A stretch of DNA of 64,000 bases, from positions 2,978,442 through 3,042,441 of the forward strand of contig NZ_VMKN01000001.1 of assembly GCF_007483685.1 (NCBI RefSeq), given 5' to 3'. Shown here one piece after another: positions 8,471 to 19,248 of the stretch (positions are counted from its first letter, which is position 1; each line of letters begins with the position of its first letter). The notes beneath the pieces are model-generated. The model had not been told where the DNA came from. It did not search any database and worked only from the letters and a program-made list of their open reading frames with translations. The translations under genes and the position numbers were made by a program. This DNA is from Litoribacter populi (GTDB lineage: Bacteria; Bacteroidota; Bacteroidia; Cytophagales; Cyclobacteriaceae).

Positions 8471-9373
8471 CTACTGTTTATTACCAATTTTATACATTAA
8501 ACCAATTGCAAGGGCTTGGCTATATTGTACGTTTGGATCTTGGTCAAAATCATATAGGTTTATACTGGTGAAAGTAACATTCACCCACTCCGTGATCTTC
8601 GCCGTCAAAGTGAGATCAAAACGATGGTCAATTCTGCGCCATTCCATGGTCTCATAATTGGCAAACATCATGTATCTGGACCTTAAATTTAAGTTTTCAG
8701 TAATATCCTTATCCCAAGTAGCATAGAGTTGAAACGCCAGCCACTCGGTTCTCAGTTGACTGCCAATAGGGACCCCATAGTTGTCAGGAACATTTAAGAA
8801 TAATTCCTGATTTCTCATAAATGTGAATCTTGGAGACAATGGAGCTATTCGTAAATTAAACTCCTGATTTGGTTTATATTCCAACCCAAAACCTGTAGTG
8901 AGATAACCTGGAGAAAGGAAATCTGAAATCATCAACCTTTCAGGAGTATCATAATCATAACCTGGGGCAAATTGCGAAATAAAATTGGCAGAAAAGAAAG
9001 CCCCCCAATTACCTGTGAGCTGATAACCTGCTTTGGAATCAAAAAACATCCTATCATTTTGCTTTCGAGATTGCTCTCCTTGATTATTGACCACTCCATA
9101 CAACAGCTCCAGTTCGTTGTCCCAAGTAAATCTTCCCTTCATATAATTAGCTTTTCCGGCTACGATTCCTCCAAACGCAATAGAATTGATCCCTCCACCT
9201 CTCCAGTTCCCACTAAAGGAAGCCTGATTAAAGTTGATACCAAGGCTGAAGTCGCTAGTCCAAAAACCCTGCTCTAAAGTATTAAGAAAGATGGTGTCAG
9301 CAGGAATGATTTGTGCTCGTAACGAAGAGGTTGTAAATAGCAGAAAAAATACAATAAGTAAATAATTTTTCAT
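8471..9373 (-). CDS. DUF3078 outer-membrane beta-barrel protein
   Basis: A 300-aa secreted protein. Residues 1-20 are a Sec signal peptide ending in SLRAQ. The mature part begins with the DUF3078 pattern: FWTSDFSLGINFNQASFSGNW, then GGINSIAFGGIV, and continues in alternating amphipathic strands (WDNELELLYGV, FFDSKAGYQLTG, LYATWDKDITENL) to a C-terminal aromatic-rich strand, as in outer-membrane barrels of Bacteroidetes. Function of the family is unknown. It is transcribed singly, away from the DUF202 gene. Confidence 0.88.
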   Translation of the reverse strand: MKNYLLIVFFLLFTTSSLRAQIIPADTIFLNTLEQGFWTSDFSLGINFNQASFSGNWRGGGINSIAFGGIVAGKANYMKGRFTWDNELELLYGVVNNQGEQSRKQNDRMFFDSKAGYQLTGNWGAFFSANFISQFAPGYDYDTPERLMISDFLSPGYLTTGFGLEYKPNQEFNLRIAPLSPRFTFMRNQELFLNVPDNYGVPIGSQLRTEWLAFQLYATWDKDITENLNLRSRYMMFANYETMEWRRIDHRFDLTLTAKITEWVNVTFTSINLYDFDQDPNVQYSQALAIGLMYKIGNKQ

Positions 9374-9439
9374 ATTATTAGTATATTTAATATAAGATAT
9401 TCAAATATAACCATATAAAATTAATTTTTAAATTTCACC

Positions 9440-9706
9440 ATGGAAGAAACTCCACTTATCATTCGGGATTATTTGGCTAGGCAAAGAACACGGATGGCCA
9501 ATGAAAGGACATTACTTTCGTATATACGGACAAGTTTGTACTTTCTGGTTAGTGGCACAGCACTTGTTAAGGTTGAAGATCTAGCCAATATCAGTAGTTT
9601 TGGCTATTTTTCCTTTGCCATCAGTATAGTTTTAATAATTGTTGGCTTTTTTAACTTTTTCCGCGTAAGAAGAAAGATGAGAAAAGGCTACTATCACAAA
9701 ATGTAA
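9440..9706 (+). CDS. DUF202 small membrane protein
   Basis: 88 residues match DUF202 (YidH-like): the signature RDYLARQRTRMANERTLLS followed by two transmembrane helices (~residues 33-52 and 57-75) and a basic tail. It sits in the inner membrane; the function is not established. Its stop codon overlaps the start of the permease gene (TAATG at 9704-9708), so the two are translationally coupled and may form a complex. This coupling is seen directly; the partnership is inference. Confidence 0.88.
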   Translation: MEETPLIIRDYLARQRTRMANERTLLSYIRTSLYFLVSGTALVKVEDLANISSFGYFSFAISIVLIIVGFFNFFRVRRKMRKGYYHKM

Positions 9707-11490
9707 TGACAGGAGAAATTACTGCAGTTTTTGCCATCATCATCTTGGCCATGGTTCTGTTTTTCACAGAGAAATTCTCCATTGATACTATTTCTGTGCT
9801 CGTCATGGCCTTATTTATGGTCACGGGTATTCTGACCTTTGATGAAGGAATTTCCGGGTTTAGCAATACAGCAACGGTTACCGTTGGAGCTATGTTCGTC
9901 CTCAGTGCTGCCATTTTCAAATCGGGCTCCTTGAACAACCTCAACAAAATCTTTCTAAGGATGAGCAAGAAAAATGAATTTTTGTTCATGCTCACCATGA
10001 TGGTCTTTGCAGGTGGACTTTCAGCTTTCATAAATGATACTGCGGTGGTGGCTATCCTGATGCCTACTGTTATAAAAATAGCAAAAGACACAGGGATGGC
10101 CCCTTCAAAATTGCTGATGCCCCTATCCTTTGGCGCTTTGATGGGCGGAGTTTGTACTTTATTAGGTACCAGTACCAATATATTGGTGAGTGGGATTGCT
10201 GAAAAAAATGGGCTTGAGCCTTTCGGCATTTTCGAAATGAGTGGAATGGGATTGGTATTTTTGATATCAGGACTTATTTATATGTTGACCATTGGAAGAT
10301 GGCTGAGTCCTGACCGGCCCGTCAAAAGGGACCTTACCGAAATTTTCGATCTAGGTGATTATCTCACAGAAATCAGTATAAAGGAAGATTTTAAAGATAT
10401 TGGGACTTCGATCAAAACAGCCCTTTTTTTTAACGATCACGAAATTGAAGCCTTACAGATTGTCAGAAAGGACGGGGAAGTACTAAATGCATATCCGTAC
10501 TCGGTCATCAAGGATGGGGATACCATCAGAATCAGTTGTGATAAAGAGACTCTGAAAGTAATTAAAGACCACCCGGGAGTGTCATTGAAAGTAGATTTGA
10601 AATTTACCGACGAAGATTTGGAAACCGGCAACACCAAACTTTATGAAGCTATGGTTACCCCACACTCCTACCTAGTGGACAAGACCCTAAAATCAATAAA
10701 TTTTCGGGATTTTTATAGCGGGAACACCGTTTTGGGAATCCGGCACAGGAATGATATCAAAACTACCAAACTTACTCATTCCCGCTTATCAGCCGGTGAT
10801 GTCTTGCTGATCAGATCGGAAGATAAAATGATCAATAAAATAAGAAACAGCTCGGAAGATCTACTGATCATATCAGAGGAACCAACATTTAAATTCAGTT
10901 GGAAGAAAATGATTCTTACGTTGGGCATCGTAATCATGGTAGTGTTATTAGCAACCTTCAAAATTTTCCCAATCGCTGTGGCTGCTATCACAGGCTGTGT
11001 AATGCTAATCCTATTAAGATCTCTCACCGCAGAGGAGGCATATAAAGCCGTAGATTGGAAGGTTATATTCATGTTGGCTGGCATTCTATCCATGGGTGTG
11101 GCATTGGAAAAAACCGGTGCTGCAGACCTTTTGGCGCGAGGGTTAACCGGATCATTGGGGCAGTATGGTCCGACTGTGGTGATGAGTTCAATATTTGGGA
11201 TTACCTTTCTGGCCACTAATATCATGAGCAACAATGCCACAGCTGCTCTTCTTGCCCCCATTGCCATTGCAGTGGCAAGTTCCATGCAAGTGAGCGAAAG
11301 ACCATTTATTATGGCGGTTACCTTTGCGGCATCATTAAGTTTCATGACTCCCATGGGCTATCAGACTAACACCATGATATATACGCCAGGCAATTATAAG
11401 TTTGTGGATTACCTTAAAATCGGCACTCCGTTAAATCTTATGTACTGGGTACTTGCCACTTTATTTTTACCATATTTCTTTCCATTTTAA
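9706..11490 (+). CDS. SLC13-family permease with two RCK_C (TrkA-C) domains
   Basis: 594 residues in the architecture of bacterial SLC13/DASS-type permeases: a first membrane half (residues ~1-200, with the conserved SAFINDTAVVAILMP motif and LLGTSTNILVSG), a soluble insert of two TrkA-C/RCK_C domains (~205-380), and a second membrane half (~395-594) with the repeat motif ATNIMSNNATAALLAP. The SNN/NDT motifs form the sodium and anion sites in this superfamily. Substrate is probably an anion (sulfate, phosphate or dicarboxylate), which sequence does not settle. It is coupled to the DUF202 gene upstream and lies near the polyphosphate genes. Confidence 0.9.
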   Translation: MTGEITAVFAIIILAMVLFFTEKFSIDTISVLVMALFMVTGILTFDEGISGFSNTATVTVGAMFVLSAAIFKSGSLNNLNKIFLRMSKKNEFLFMLTMMVFAGGLSAFINDTAVVAILMPTVIKIAKDTGMAPSKLLMPLSFGALMGGVCTLLGTSTNILVSGIAEKNGLEPFGIFEMSGMGLVFLISGLIYMLTIGRWLSPDRPVKRDLTEIFDLGDYLTEISIKEDFKDIGTSIKTALFFNDHEIEALQIVRKDGEVLNAYPYSVIKDGDTIRISCDKETLKVIKDHPGVSLKVDLKFTDEDLETGNTKLYEAMVTPHSYLVDKTLKSINFRDFYSGNTVLGIRHRNDIKTTKLTHSRLSAGDVLLIRSEDKMINKIRNSSEDLLIISEEPTFKFSWKKMILTLGIVIMVVLLATFKIFPIAVAAITGCVMLILLRSLTAEEAYKAVDWKVIFMLAGILSMGVALEKTGAADLLARGLTGSLGQYGPTVVMSSIFGITFLATNIMSNNATAALLAPIAIAVASSMQVSERPFIMAVTFAASLSFMTPMGYQTNTMIYTPGNYKFVDYLKIGTPLNLMYWVLATLFLPYFFPF

Positions 11491-11584
11491 CCAAATAATG
11501 GATTAATAAACCACCAACTACTTAGAATATTTAAAAGTTTGGTCAATATTTTGTAGTATTGAATTTGTACTAAATTTAACCGCG

Positions 11585-11797
11585 ATGAAAATTTTTGGAA
11601 TAATACTAGTCGTATTGGGAATTATTATGTTGATAATCACAGGATTTTCCTATACAACCGAAGAAACTATAATTGATGCTGGTCCTGTGAATGTGACCGC
11701 AGAGCAAGAAGAGACCATCAATTGGCCCCCTTACGTAGGTGGGATTGCGCTAATAACTGGAGTTATCATGCTGGCAATGTCAAGAGATAAAAGCTAG
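11585..11797 (+). CDS. Small two-helix membrane protein
   Basis: 70 residues: an N-terminal membrane helix (IFGIILVVLGIIMLIITGF), a short polar segment with two acidic stretches (ETIIDAGPVNVTAEQEE), a WPPYVGG turn and a second helix (GGIALITGVIMLAM), then a short charged tail. The pattern is seen in many small Bacteroidetes proteins with no known function. The ATG at 11585 is well placed. It ends just before the exopolyphosphatase gene and may be co-transcribed with it. Confidence 0.7.
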   Translation: MKIFGIILVVLGIIMLIITGFSYTTEETIIDAGPVNVTAEQEETINWPPYVGGIALITGVIMLAMSRDKS

Positions 11798-11859
11798 GAT
11801 TTTTGACCTACATTTTTCAATTTGCCATTATCAAACCTGAACTAAAACCAGATAACGTA

Positions 11860-12732
11860 TTGAAATTAGCTGCCGTAGATATTGGCTCCAATGCCATCCG
11901 TTTACAAATCACCAATGTCATTAATTATCAGGGCAATATAAATTTCAAAAAACTCGAGTACCTCAGATTTCCCTTACGCTTGGGAAATGACGTTTTTGAC
12001 AATAAAAATATCAGCGACAATAACAGACGGAAATTTTTGAAGTTAATGAAGGCCTTCAAAATCCTCATTGACCTTTATGAGGTCGATGATTACATGGTTT
12101 GCGCTACTTCTGCCATGAGGGAGTCTGAAAATGGACGCAAAATCGTTGAAGAAGTCAAAGAAGATATTGGTCTGAAAATCCACATCATAGATGGGAATAA
12201 AGAAGCAGACTTGATCAATATGGCACTAGGGGCCTATATTGATGAAAAACCCTATTTACATATCGATGTTGGTGGCGGAAGTACAGAATTGAACATCTAT
12301 AAGGATAAAGCTAAAATTGCTAGCAAGTCGTTTAAAATAGGTTCAGTCCGGGCCATGGACAGTCAAGAAGATCCAAAAGTTTGGAGGAAAATGGATAAGT
12401 TTATCCATGAAAATATTACCGAAAAGCAAAAAATCACCTGTATAGGGACAGGTGGAAATATCAATAAAATTTTTGAATTATCGAAGCCTTCCAAAAACAA
12501 GCGATACCTTCATATGGACAAGATTCAGGAAATTCAATCTTTCCTGGAAAGTTACAGCTTTGAAGAACGAGTGAATGTCCTAAATCTAAATATTGACAGG
12601 GCAGATGTAATTATCCCGGCATCTAAAATTTATCTACACGCTATGCAATCCGCTAATTCAAAAAGAATGATTGTACCGGATGTGGGCTTGAAAGACGGCG
12701 TTATGAATCTGCTATATGAAAGAAATAAATAA
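11860..12732 (+). CDS. ppx: Exopolyphosphatase, Ppx/GppA family
   Basis: The protein belongs to the ASKHA-fold Ppx/GppA phosphatases, which cleave terminal phosphates from polyphosphate or pppGpp. Seen motifs: phosphate-1 loop AVDIGSNAIRLQI near the N-terminus, ATSAMRESENG, and phosphate-2 loop HIDVGGGSTELNIY. It is ~290 residues, the short two-domain form lacking the C-terminal HD part of E. coli Ppx. No ATG is available; TTG at 11860 gives the family-typical MKLAAVDIG start, while another TTG at 11803 would add 19 residues. It faces ppk1, with a shared hairpin between, so the enzymes that build and degrade polyphosphate lie side by side. Confidence 0.88.
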   Translation: MKLAAVDIGSNAIRLQITNVINYQGNINFKKLEYLRFPLRLGNDVFDNKNISDNNRRKFLKLMKAFKILIDLYEVDDYMVCATSAMRESENGRKIVEEVKEDIGLKIHIIDGNKEADLINMALGAYIDEKPYLHIDVGGGSTELNIYKDKAKIASKSFKIGSVRAMDSQEDPKVWRKMDKFIHENITEKQKITCIGTGGNINKIFELSKPSKNKRYLHMDKIQEIQSFLESYSFEERVNVLNLNIDRADVIIPASKIYLHAMQSANSKRMIVPDVGLKDGVMNLLYERNK

Positions 12733-12733
12733 T

Positions 12734-12762
12734 AAAAAAGCCTCTATAAAAGGCTTTTTTAT
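12734..12762. terminator. Bidirectional terminator shared by ppx and ppk1
   Basis: AAAAAAGCCT-CTATAA-AAGGCTTTTTT has an A-run on one side and a T-run on the other, so it can end transcription from both converging genes. Confidence 0.85.
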
Positions 12763-14891
12763 TATTCAATTAATATGACTTCTTTCACTTTATTAGAGTC
12801 GAGATGGAAAAATTCTCGATGGATGTTAAACGGTTCCTCATCGTCCTCAGGATGCTTGGCCACATAGTTGCCGTCCTCTTGCATAACATAACTATTTACA
12901 TTATCCCTTAAGTTAAAAGATAGAATATTCATCAATTGCTTTTGAAGTAGTGACGATTCAACTCGAAACAAAGATTCCAACCGTCGGTCAAAACTTCTTA
13001 CCATCATGTCGGCACTTCCCACATAGGTCCTGAAATCCCCATTGTTGTGGAAATGATAAATCCTTGAATGCTCGAGAAAATCACCAACAATGGAAATCAC
13101 CTCAATATTCTCACTCAAATCCACTCTTCCTGGCCTTAGACAGCATATGCCTCTCACTATAAGCTTTATTGGTACACCAGCTTGTGAGGCACGATATAAA
13201 GCATAAATTGTTTCACTATCCTCCAAGGAATTAACTTTGATAAAAATTCCACATTTGAGGCCTTTTCTAGCATTTTCCGCTTCATCTTCAATGAAATTGA
13301 TAAGCTGATTTCTCATATCTCTAGGCGCTGTGATCAGGTTTTTATATGTAGTAGGCATTGAATGCCCAGTGATAACATTAAAAAACTCTGAGACGTCATT
13401 GGCTAAGGTTTCATTAGTGGTCAAAAGCCCAATATCGGTATAAAGCCTAGAGGTATCCTCATTGTAATTTCCAGATCCTAGGTGCACATATCGAGTAACC
13501 CTATCTTCATCCTTTTTGACTATCAGCAAAAGTTTTGTGTGAGTCTTCAAATTACTTACCCCATAAATCACGAAACAACCTGCTTTCTGAAGCTTTTTGG
13601 CTTCGCGCATATTATTTTCCTCATCGAAACGGGCTTTTACTTCAAACAAAACCGAAATATGCTTACCATTTTCGACCGCTCTCAACAATGCAGTAGTGAT
13701 TCTAGAATCCTTCGCAAGTCTATAAATGGTCATTTTGATGGCCATGACATTTGGATCCTCAGCCGCTTTTTCGAGTAAATCCAAAATCGGATCAATATTA
13801 TTGTAAGGATGATGAAGCAATACATCCTGATGCTTGAGCACTTGAAAAACATCCTCAGTACTTGCATCCGGATAGGATAATGGTGGCACAGGATCAGGTA
13901 TTGGTGGTATCTTGTCCTTGAAGCGCTTATTCCCAATCACCTGCCATAGTCCTGTAAAGTCTAACATACTGGTTTTGGCGACAGTAAAAATACTATCATC
14001 CTTAATTATCCATCTCTCCTTTAGCAAATTGACCATCCATTTACTGTACCCATCCTCAATTTCAATCCTAACCACACGGCCAGTTTTTCTGGCATTAAGT
14101 TTCCTTTTTACCTCTTCAAGGAAATTGTTATCCATATCTTCACTCTCTTCCAATGTGAAATCACCATTTCGAGTAATCCTAAACAGGTTAATGGATTCAA
14201 TGTCTACGTTTCTGAAAAGAGATACAATATGTACTCGGATCACCTCCTCAATCGGAACGTAAATAACAAGGTCTTCCCTTTCGATTTCGAAAAAACGTGG
14301 AATATTAGAAGGAATCTGTACAAAGGAAAGTTTGCGATTATCCTTCTTATCTCCGGGACTGATGGTTACCACTCCAAAAATTAAAAGTTTGTTCATCAGA
14401 ATGGGAAAAGTATGGTACCCATCAAATACCATCGGCGTTAACATAGGATAGACAGCCTTATAATAGTACTCTTTTATATACTCCTGCTCTTCAGGCAACA
14501 GGTTACGCACATTGCTAAGCATGAAGCCCGAATCCTTTAGACTGGGCAGTAAGTTATCCTGAAAATGGCTTTGGATTTTAGCATGAAAGTCTTGGCTTTC
14601 CTGCATAAGTTTCATTTTAAAGGGCTCTTCCCTCAAACCGGAATAGTCGACCCGCTCCTTATCATAATCCAGATAATTATATAGCGACCCGACCCTGATC
14701 ATAAAAAACTCATCCAAATTAGAAGCAGAAATGGCCAAAAACTTCAGTTTTTCAAAAACAGACCTGCTTTCCTTAGTGGATTGATCAAATACCCGATCAT
14801 TAAATTTGAGCCAACTCAAATCCCTGCTGATCAGGTCACTGCTATATATTAATTGTTCAATTTTATCCTGCTGAGCTACTTTCATTTCCAT
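12762..14891 (-). CDS. ppk1: Polyphosphate kinase 1
   Basis: A 709-aa PPK1, which transfers the gamma phosphate of ATP reversibly onto polyphosphate. All four domains are recognisable: N-terminal (SRDLSWLKFNDRVFDQS, residues ~19-120), the head domain (~120-330), and two phospholipase-D-like C-terminal domains. The autophosphorylated histidine lies in RYVHLGSGNYNEDTSRLY, and the second histidine in HSRIYHFHNNGD. Length matches the family. It converges on ppx and shares its terminator. The start at 14891 encodes MEMKVAQ; a second ATG two codons later is also possible. The upstream region of ~115 bases contains the gyrB terminator. Confidence 0.96.
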   Translation of the reverse strand: MEMKVAQQDKIEQLIYSSDLISRDLSWLKFNDRVFDQSTKESRSVFEKLKFLAISASNLDEFFMIRVGSLYNYLDYDKERVDYSGLREEPFKMKLMQESQDFHAKIQSHFQDNLLPSLKDSGFMLSNVRNLLPEEQEYIKEYYYKAVYPMLTPMVFDGYHTFPILMNKLLIFGVVTISPGDKKDNRKLSFVQIPSNIPRFFEIEREDLVIYVPIEEVIRVHIVSLFRNVDIESINLFRITRNGDFTLEESEDMDNNFLEEVKRKLNARKTGRVVRIEIEDGYSKWMVNLLKERWIIKDDSIFTVAKTSMLDFTGLWQVIGNKRFKDKIPPIPDPVPPLSYPDASTEDVFQVLKHQDVLLHHPYNNIDPILDLLEKAAEDPNVMAIKMTIYRLAKDSRITTALLRAVENGKHISVLFEVKARFDEENNMREAKKLQKAGCFVIYGVSNLKTHTKLLLIVKKDEDRVTRYVHLGSGNYNEDTSRLYTDIGLLTTNETLANDVSEFFNVITGHSMPTTYKNLITAPRDMRNQLINFIEDEAENARKGLKCGIFIKVNSLEDSETIYALYRASQAGVPIKLIVRGICCLRPGRVDLSENIEVISIVGDFLEHSRIYHFHNNGDFRTYVGSADMMVRSFDRRLESLFRVESSLLQKQLMNILSFNLRDNVNSYVMQEDGNYVAKHPEDDEEPFNIHREFFHLDSNKVKEVILIE

Positions 14892-14959
14892 ATCAGTTTG
14901 GCAAATGCTATCTGAAGATATTTAAAATTATTCCCTATAAATATAAGGTATTTGTATAA

Positions 14960-14984
14960 AAAAAGGGGCACACGGCCCCTTTTT
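14960..14984. terminator. 10-bp perfect hairpin terminator behind gyrB
   Basis: AAAAAGGGGC-ACACG-GCCCCTTTTT. On the minus strand it ends gyrB, whose stop is about 20 bases upstream in that direction, and it insulates ppk1 from gyrB read-through. Confidence 0.85.
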
Positions 14985-15006
14985 GGTATCTTTCAAGAAA
15001 TGTAGA

Positions 15007-17004
<1,998 letters not shown>

Positions 17005-17110
17005 TTATTCAAAGTTTTTCAATCTTTAATAATACGGCTTTTTTAGCGAAAAACCGTCAAATTTGAGGATTTTTCCTCATTTGGAAAGCAAAAAATGAAG
17101 ACGGGAATCC

Positions 17111-17482
17111 TTAGTACTGATCTGATCTTAGCATGACCAATGTACAGCCAAAAACAGTTTCCACTCCTTCATTCTTGGCCTTTTTCATAAGCTCTTGATC
17201 CTCAGTACCTGGGTTGAATATTATCCTTTTAGGCTTGAGTGAAAGAATATAATCGTGCCATTCGGGCAAATTTCTGGCACCGATATAGAGAGTTACAGTA
17301 TCCACATCTGAGATTTCAGGCTTTTCCCTAAGATCCAGGATTTCTTTTCCGTTGACCTGCCCTGTTTTGATCCCTACAGGAATATATTCCATACCATAAT
17401 CATCCAGCATATTTGCTGCAATGAATGCATATCGGCTCGTATTGGAAGTAGCTCCCAGAATTACAGTCTTTTTTTGAGTCAT
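17111..17482 (-). CDS. CoA-binding domain protein (CoA_binding_2)
   Basis: 123 residues form a single Rossmann-like CoA_binding_2 domain: TVILGATSNTSRYAFIAANML, GYEYIPVG-like strand (MEYIPVGIKTGQV), DTVTLYIGARNL and IIFNPGTED. Such stand-alone proteins resemble the nucleotide-binding half of succinyl-CoA synthetase but have no catalytic partner domain; function is unknown. The gene starts 6 bases after the stop of the FAD-dependent dehydrogenase gene on the same strand, so they form an operon. Confidence 0.86.
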   Translation of the reverse strand: MTQKKTVILGATSNTSRYAFIAANMLDDYGMEYIPVGIKTGQVNGKEILDLREKPEISDVDTVTLYIGARNLPEWHDYILSLKPKRIIFNPGTEDQELMKKAKNEGVETVFGCTLVMLRSDQY

Positions 17483-17488
17483 GGTAAA

Positions 17489-19078
17489 TCAGTTAAATTT
17501 GCGATAATATTGTTCGACTAACTTTTCAGCACACCTTTCCCCATCCATTGCAGCTGAAACTATGCCACCTGCATATCCGGCACCCTCACCACATGGATAA
17601 AGTCTTTTTAACTGCGGATGTTCAAAGGATTCCTTATCCCTTGGCACACGCACCGGAGAGGACGTTCGACTTTCCACACCGATGATTTGGGCCTCATTAG
17701 TTAGGTAACCGCGCATTTTTTTACCAAAAGCGGTAAATGCATCCTTGAGTCTACTCCCCACAAAATCGGGTAAGACTTCATGCATATTAACAGAAGCTAA
17801 GCCGGGTTGGTAAGAGGTGTCAAGTAGCGAACTACTTTCTTTTCCATTAATAAAATCTACCAATCGCTGGGCAGGCGCTACTTGGGTTTTCCCCCCATAA
17901 ATCCAAGCGTTATGCTCTACTTCTGCCTGAAACTCCATTGCTGCCAAAGGCCCATGCTTTTGATATTGGGGAAGGTCTTCTAATTCCACTGCCACCACCA
18001 TGCCTGAATTGGCAAATTTACTATCCCTTCGGCTAGGACTCATTCCATTGACCACCAGCTCTTCTTGTGCAGTAGCAGCAGGCACAATGAAGCCTCCCGG
18101 GCACATGCAAAAAGAAAATACACCCCGTTGCTTACCCTCAAACATGGTCTGCTGAACTAGGCTATAGGAAGATGCCGGCAAGTAAGGTCCTCTGTCGACT
18201 TTGCAGTGATATTGAATCTGATCAATAAGACTTTGGGAATGCTCAATCCGAACACCAAGAGCAAAAGGCTTTGCCTCGATCAGAACCTTCCTGTTGTGAA
18301 GCAAATGGAATATATCGCGAGCAGAGTGTCCCGTGGCTAAAACAACCCCGATACCAGTAATTTTTTCACCCTCATGGGTAACTACACCCTTGAGCTCATT
18401 CCCCTCAATCATAAAATCTGTTACTTTGGTATCAAAAAGAACCTGGCCTCCAGCATTGCGAATGGTTTCTCTCCACTCAGCCACAAGCTTAGGTAATTTG
18501 TTTGTTCCAATATGCGGATGGGCCTCCACAAGAATTTCCTCAGTGGCTCCATGGGCGACCATTATTTCAAGGATTCTTCTTATATCCCCTCTTTTCTTGG
18601 AGCGGGTATATAACTTTCCGTCTGAGTAGGTCCCTGCTCCTCCTTCACCAAAGCAATAATTAGATTCTGGATTTACCTTATGATCCTTATTTATAGCAGC
18701 AAGGTCTCGTCGGCGAGCCCTTACGTCTTTACCCCTTTCGATTACGATAGGCTTCACCCCCAATTCAATCGCTCGAAGCGCTGCAAAAAGGCCAGCCGGC
18801 CCTGCTCCTACAATGATCATTTGCTGTGCATCGCTGACATTGGGGTAGTTAAAGGAATTAGTAAGCCTGGAGGGTGGGGTTTCTTTGACAAATACTTCCG
18901 CCTGAATGTTCACTTTTACCTGACTGCGGCTCCGGGCATCAATAGATCGCTTTAGTACCCTAACCTCTACATCATCCTTCTGCAAGGGAATGCCCGCTTT
19001 TTGCAAAAGGACGTCACGCAATACTTTTTCCTCAAAAGCCTCCTCGGGCTTCAGGACTATATTCAATTCTTTTCTCAT
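17489..19078 (-). CDS. FAD-dependent dehydrogenase (NAD(P)/FAD oxidoreductase)
   Basis: A 529-aa flavoprotein of the family often called uncharacterized FAD-dependent dehydrogenase. The ~90-residue N-terminal domain resembles a small alpha/beta lead-in, followed by the dinucleotide fold MIIVGAGPAGLFAALRAIELG (broken only by family-typical residues), NYCFGEGGAGTYSDGKLY, VLATGHSARDIFHLL, the FCMCPGGFIVPAA motif and a C-terminal GEGAGYAGGIVSAAMDG FAD loop. Substrate unknown. It is the first gene of a two-gene operon with the CoA-binding protein. Confidence 0.9.
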   Translation of the reverse strand: MRKELNIVLKPEEAFEEKVLRDVLLQKAGIPLQKDDVEVRVLKRSIDARSRSQVKVNIQAEVFVKETPPSRLTNSFNYPNVSDAQQMIIVGAGPAGLFAALRAIELGVKPIVIERGKDVRARRRDLAAINKDHKVNPESNYCFGEGGAGTYSDGKLYTRSKKRGDIRRILEIMVAHGATEEILVEAHPHIGTNKLPKLVAEWRETIRNAGGQVLFDTKVTDFMIEGNELKGVVTHEGEKITGIGVVLATGHSARDIFHLLHNRKVLIEAKPFALGVRIEHSQSLIDQIQYHCKVDRGPYLPASSYSLVQQTMFEGKQRGVFSFCMCPGGFIVPAATAQEELVVNGMSPSRRDSKFANSGMVVAVELEDLPQYQKHGPLAAMEFQAEVEHNAWIYGGKTQVAPAQRLVDFINGKESSSLLDTSYQPGLASVNMHEVLPDFVGSRLKDAFTAFGKKMRGYLTNEAQIIGVESRTSSPVRVPRDKESFEHPQLKRLYPCGEGAGYAGGIVSAAMDGERCAEKLVEQYYRKFN

Positions 19079-19248
19079 GATTGTAAGGTAGTTATCCTTA
19101 AAATTTATTATATTATATCCACTCTATTGCTAGTATCCACCGTCAACTTATAAAAGAATGGCTGAAATCAATATTTAGGTTTCTTCGGTCATCCTTCCCC
19201 AAAATCAAAGGAAATTATCTACTGACATAATTGCGAACGATCATTATT

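Noticed and set aside
9651-10229. Open frame of 192 codons on the minus strand
   Set aside because: It lies opposite the SLC13 permease gene, which has clear conserved motifs; the antisense frame shows low-complexity Ser/Thr/Ala composition and no family.
10776-11354. Another 192-codon minus-strand frame
   Set aside because: Antisense to the second membrane half of the same permease; Ala/Met-rich with no recognisable domain.
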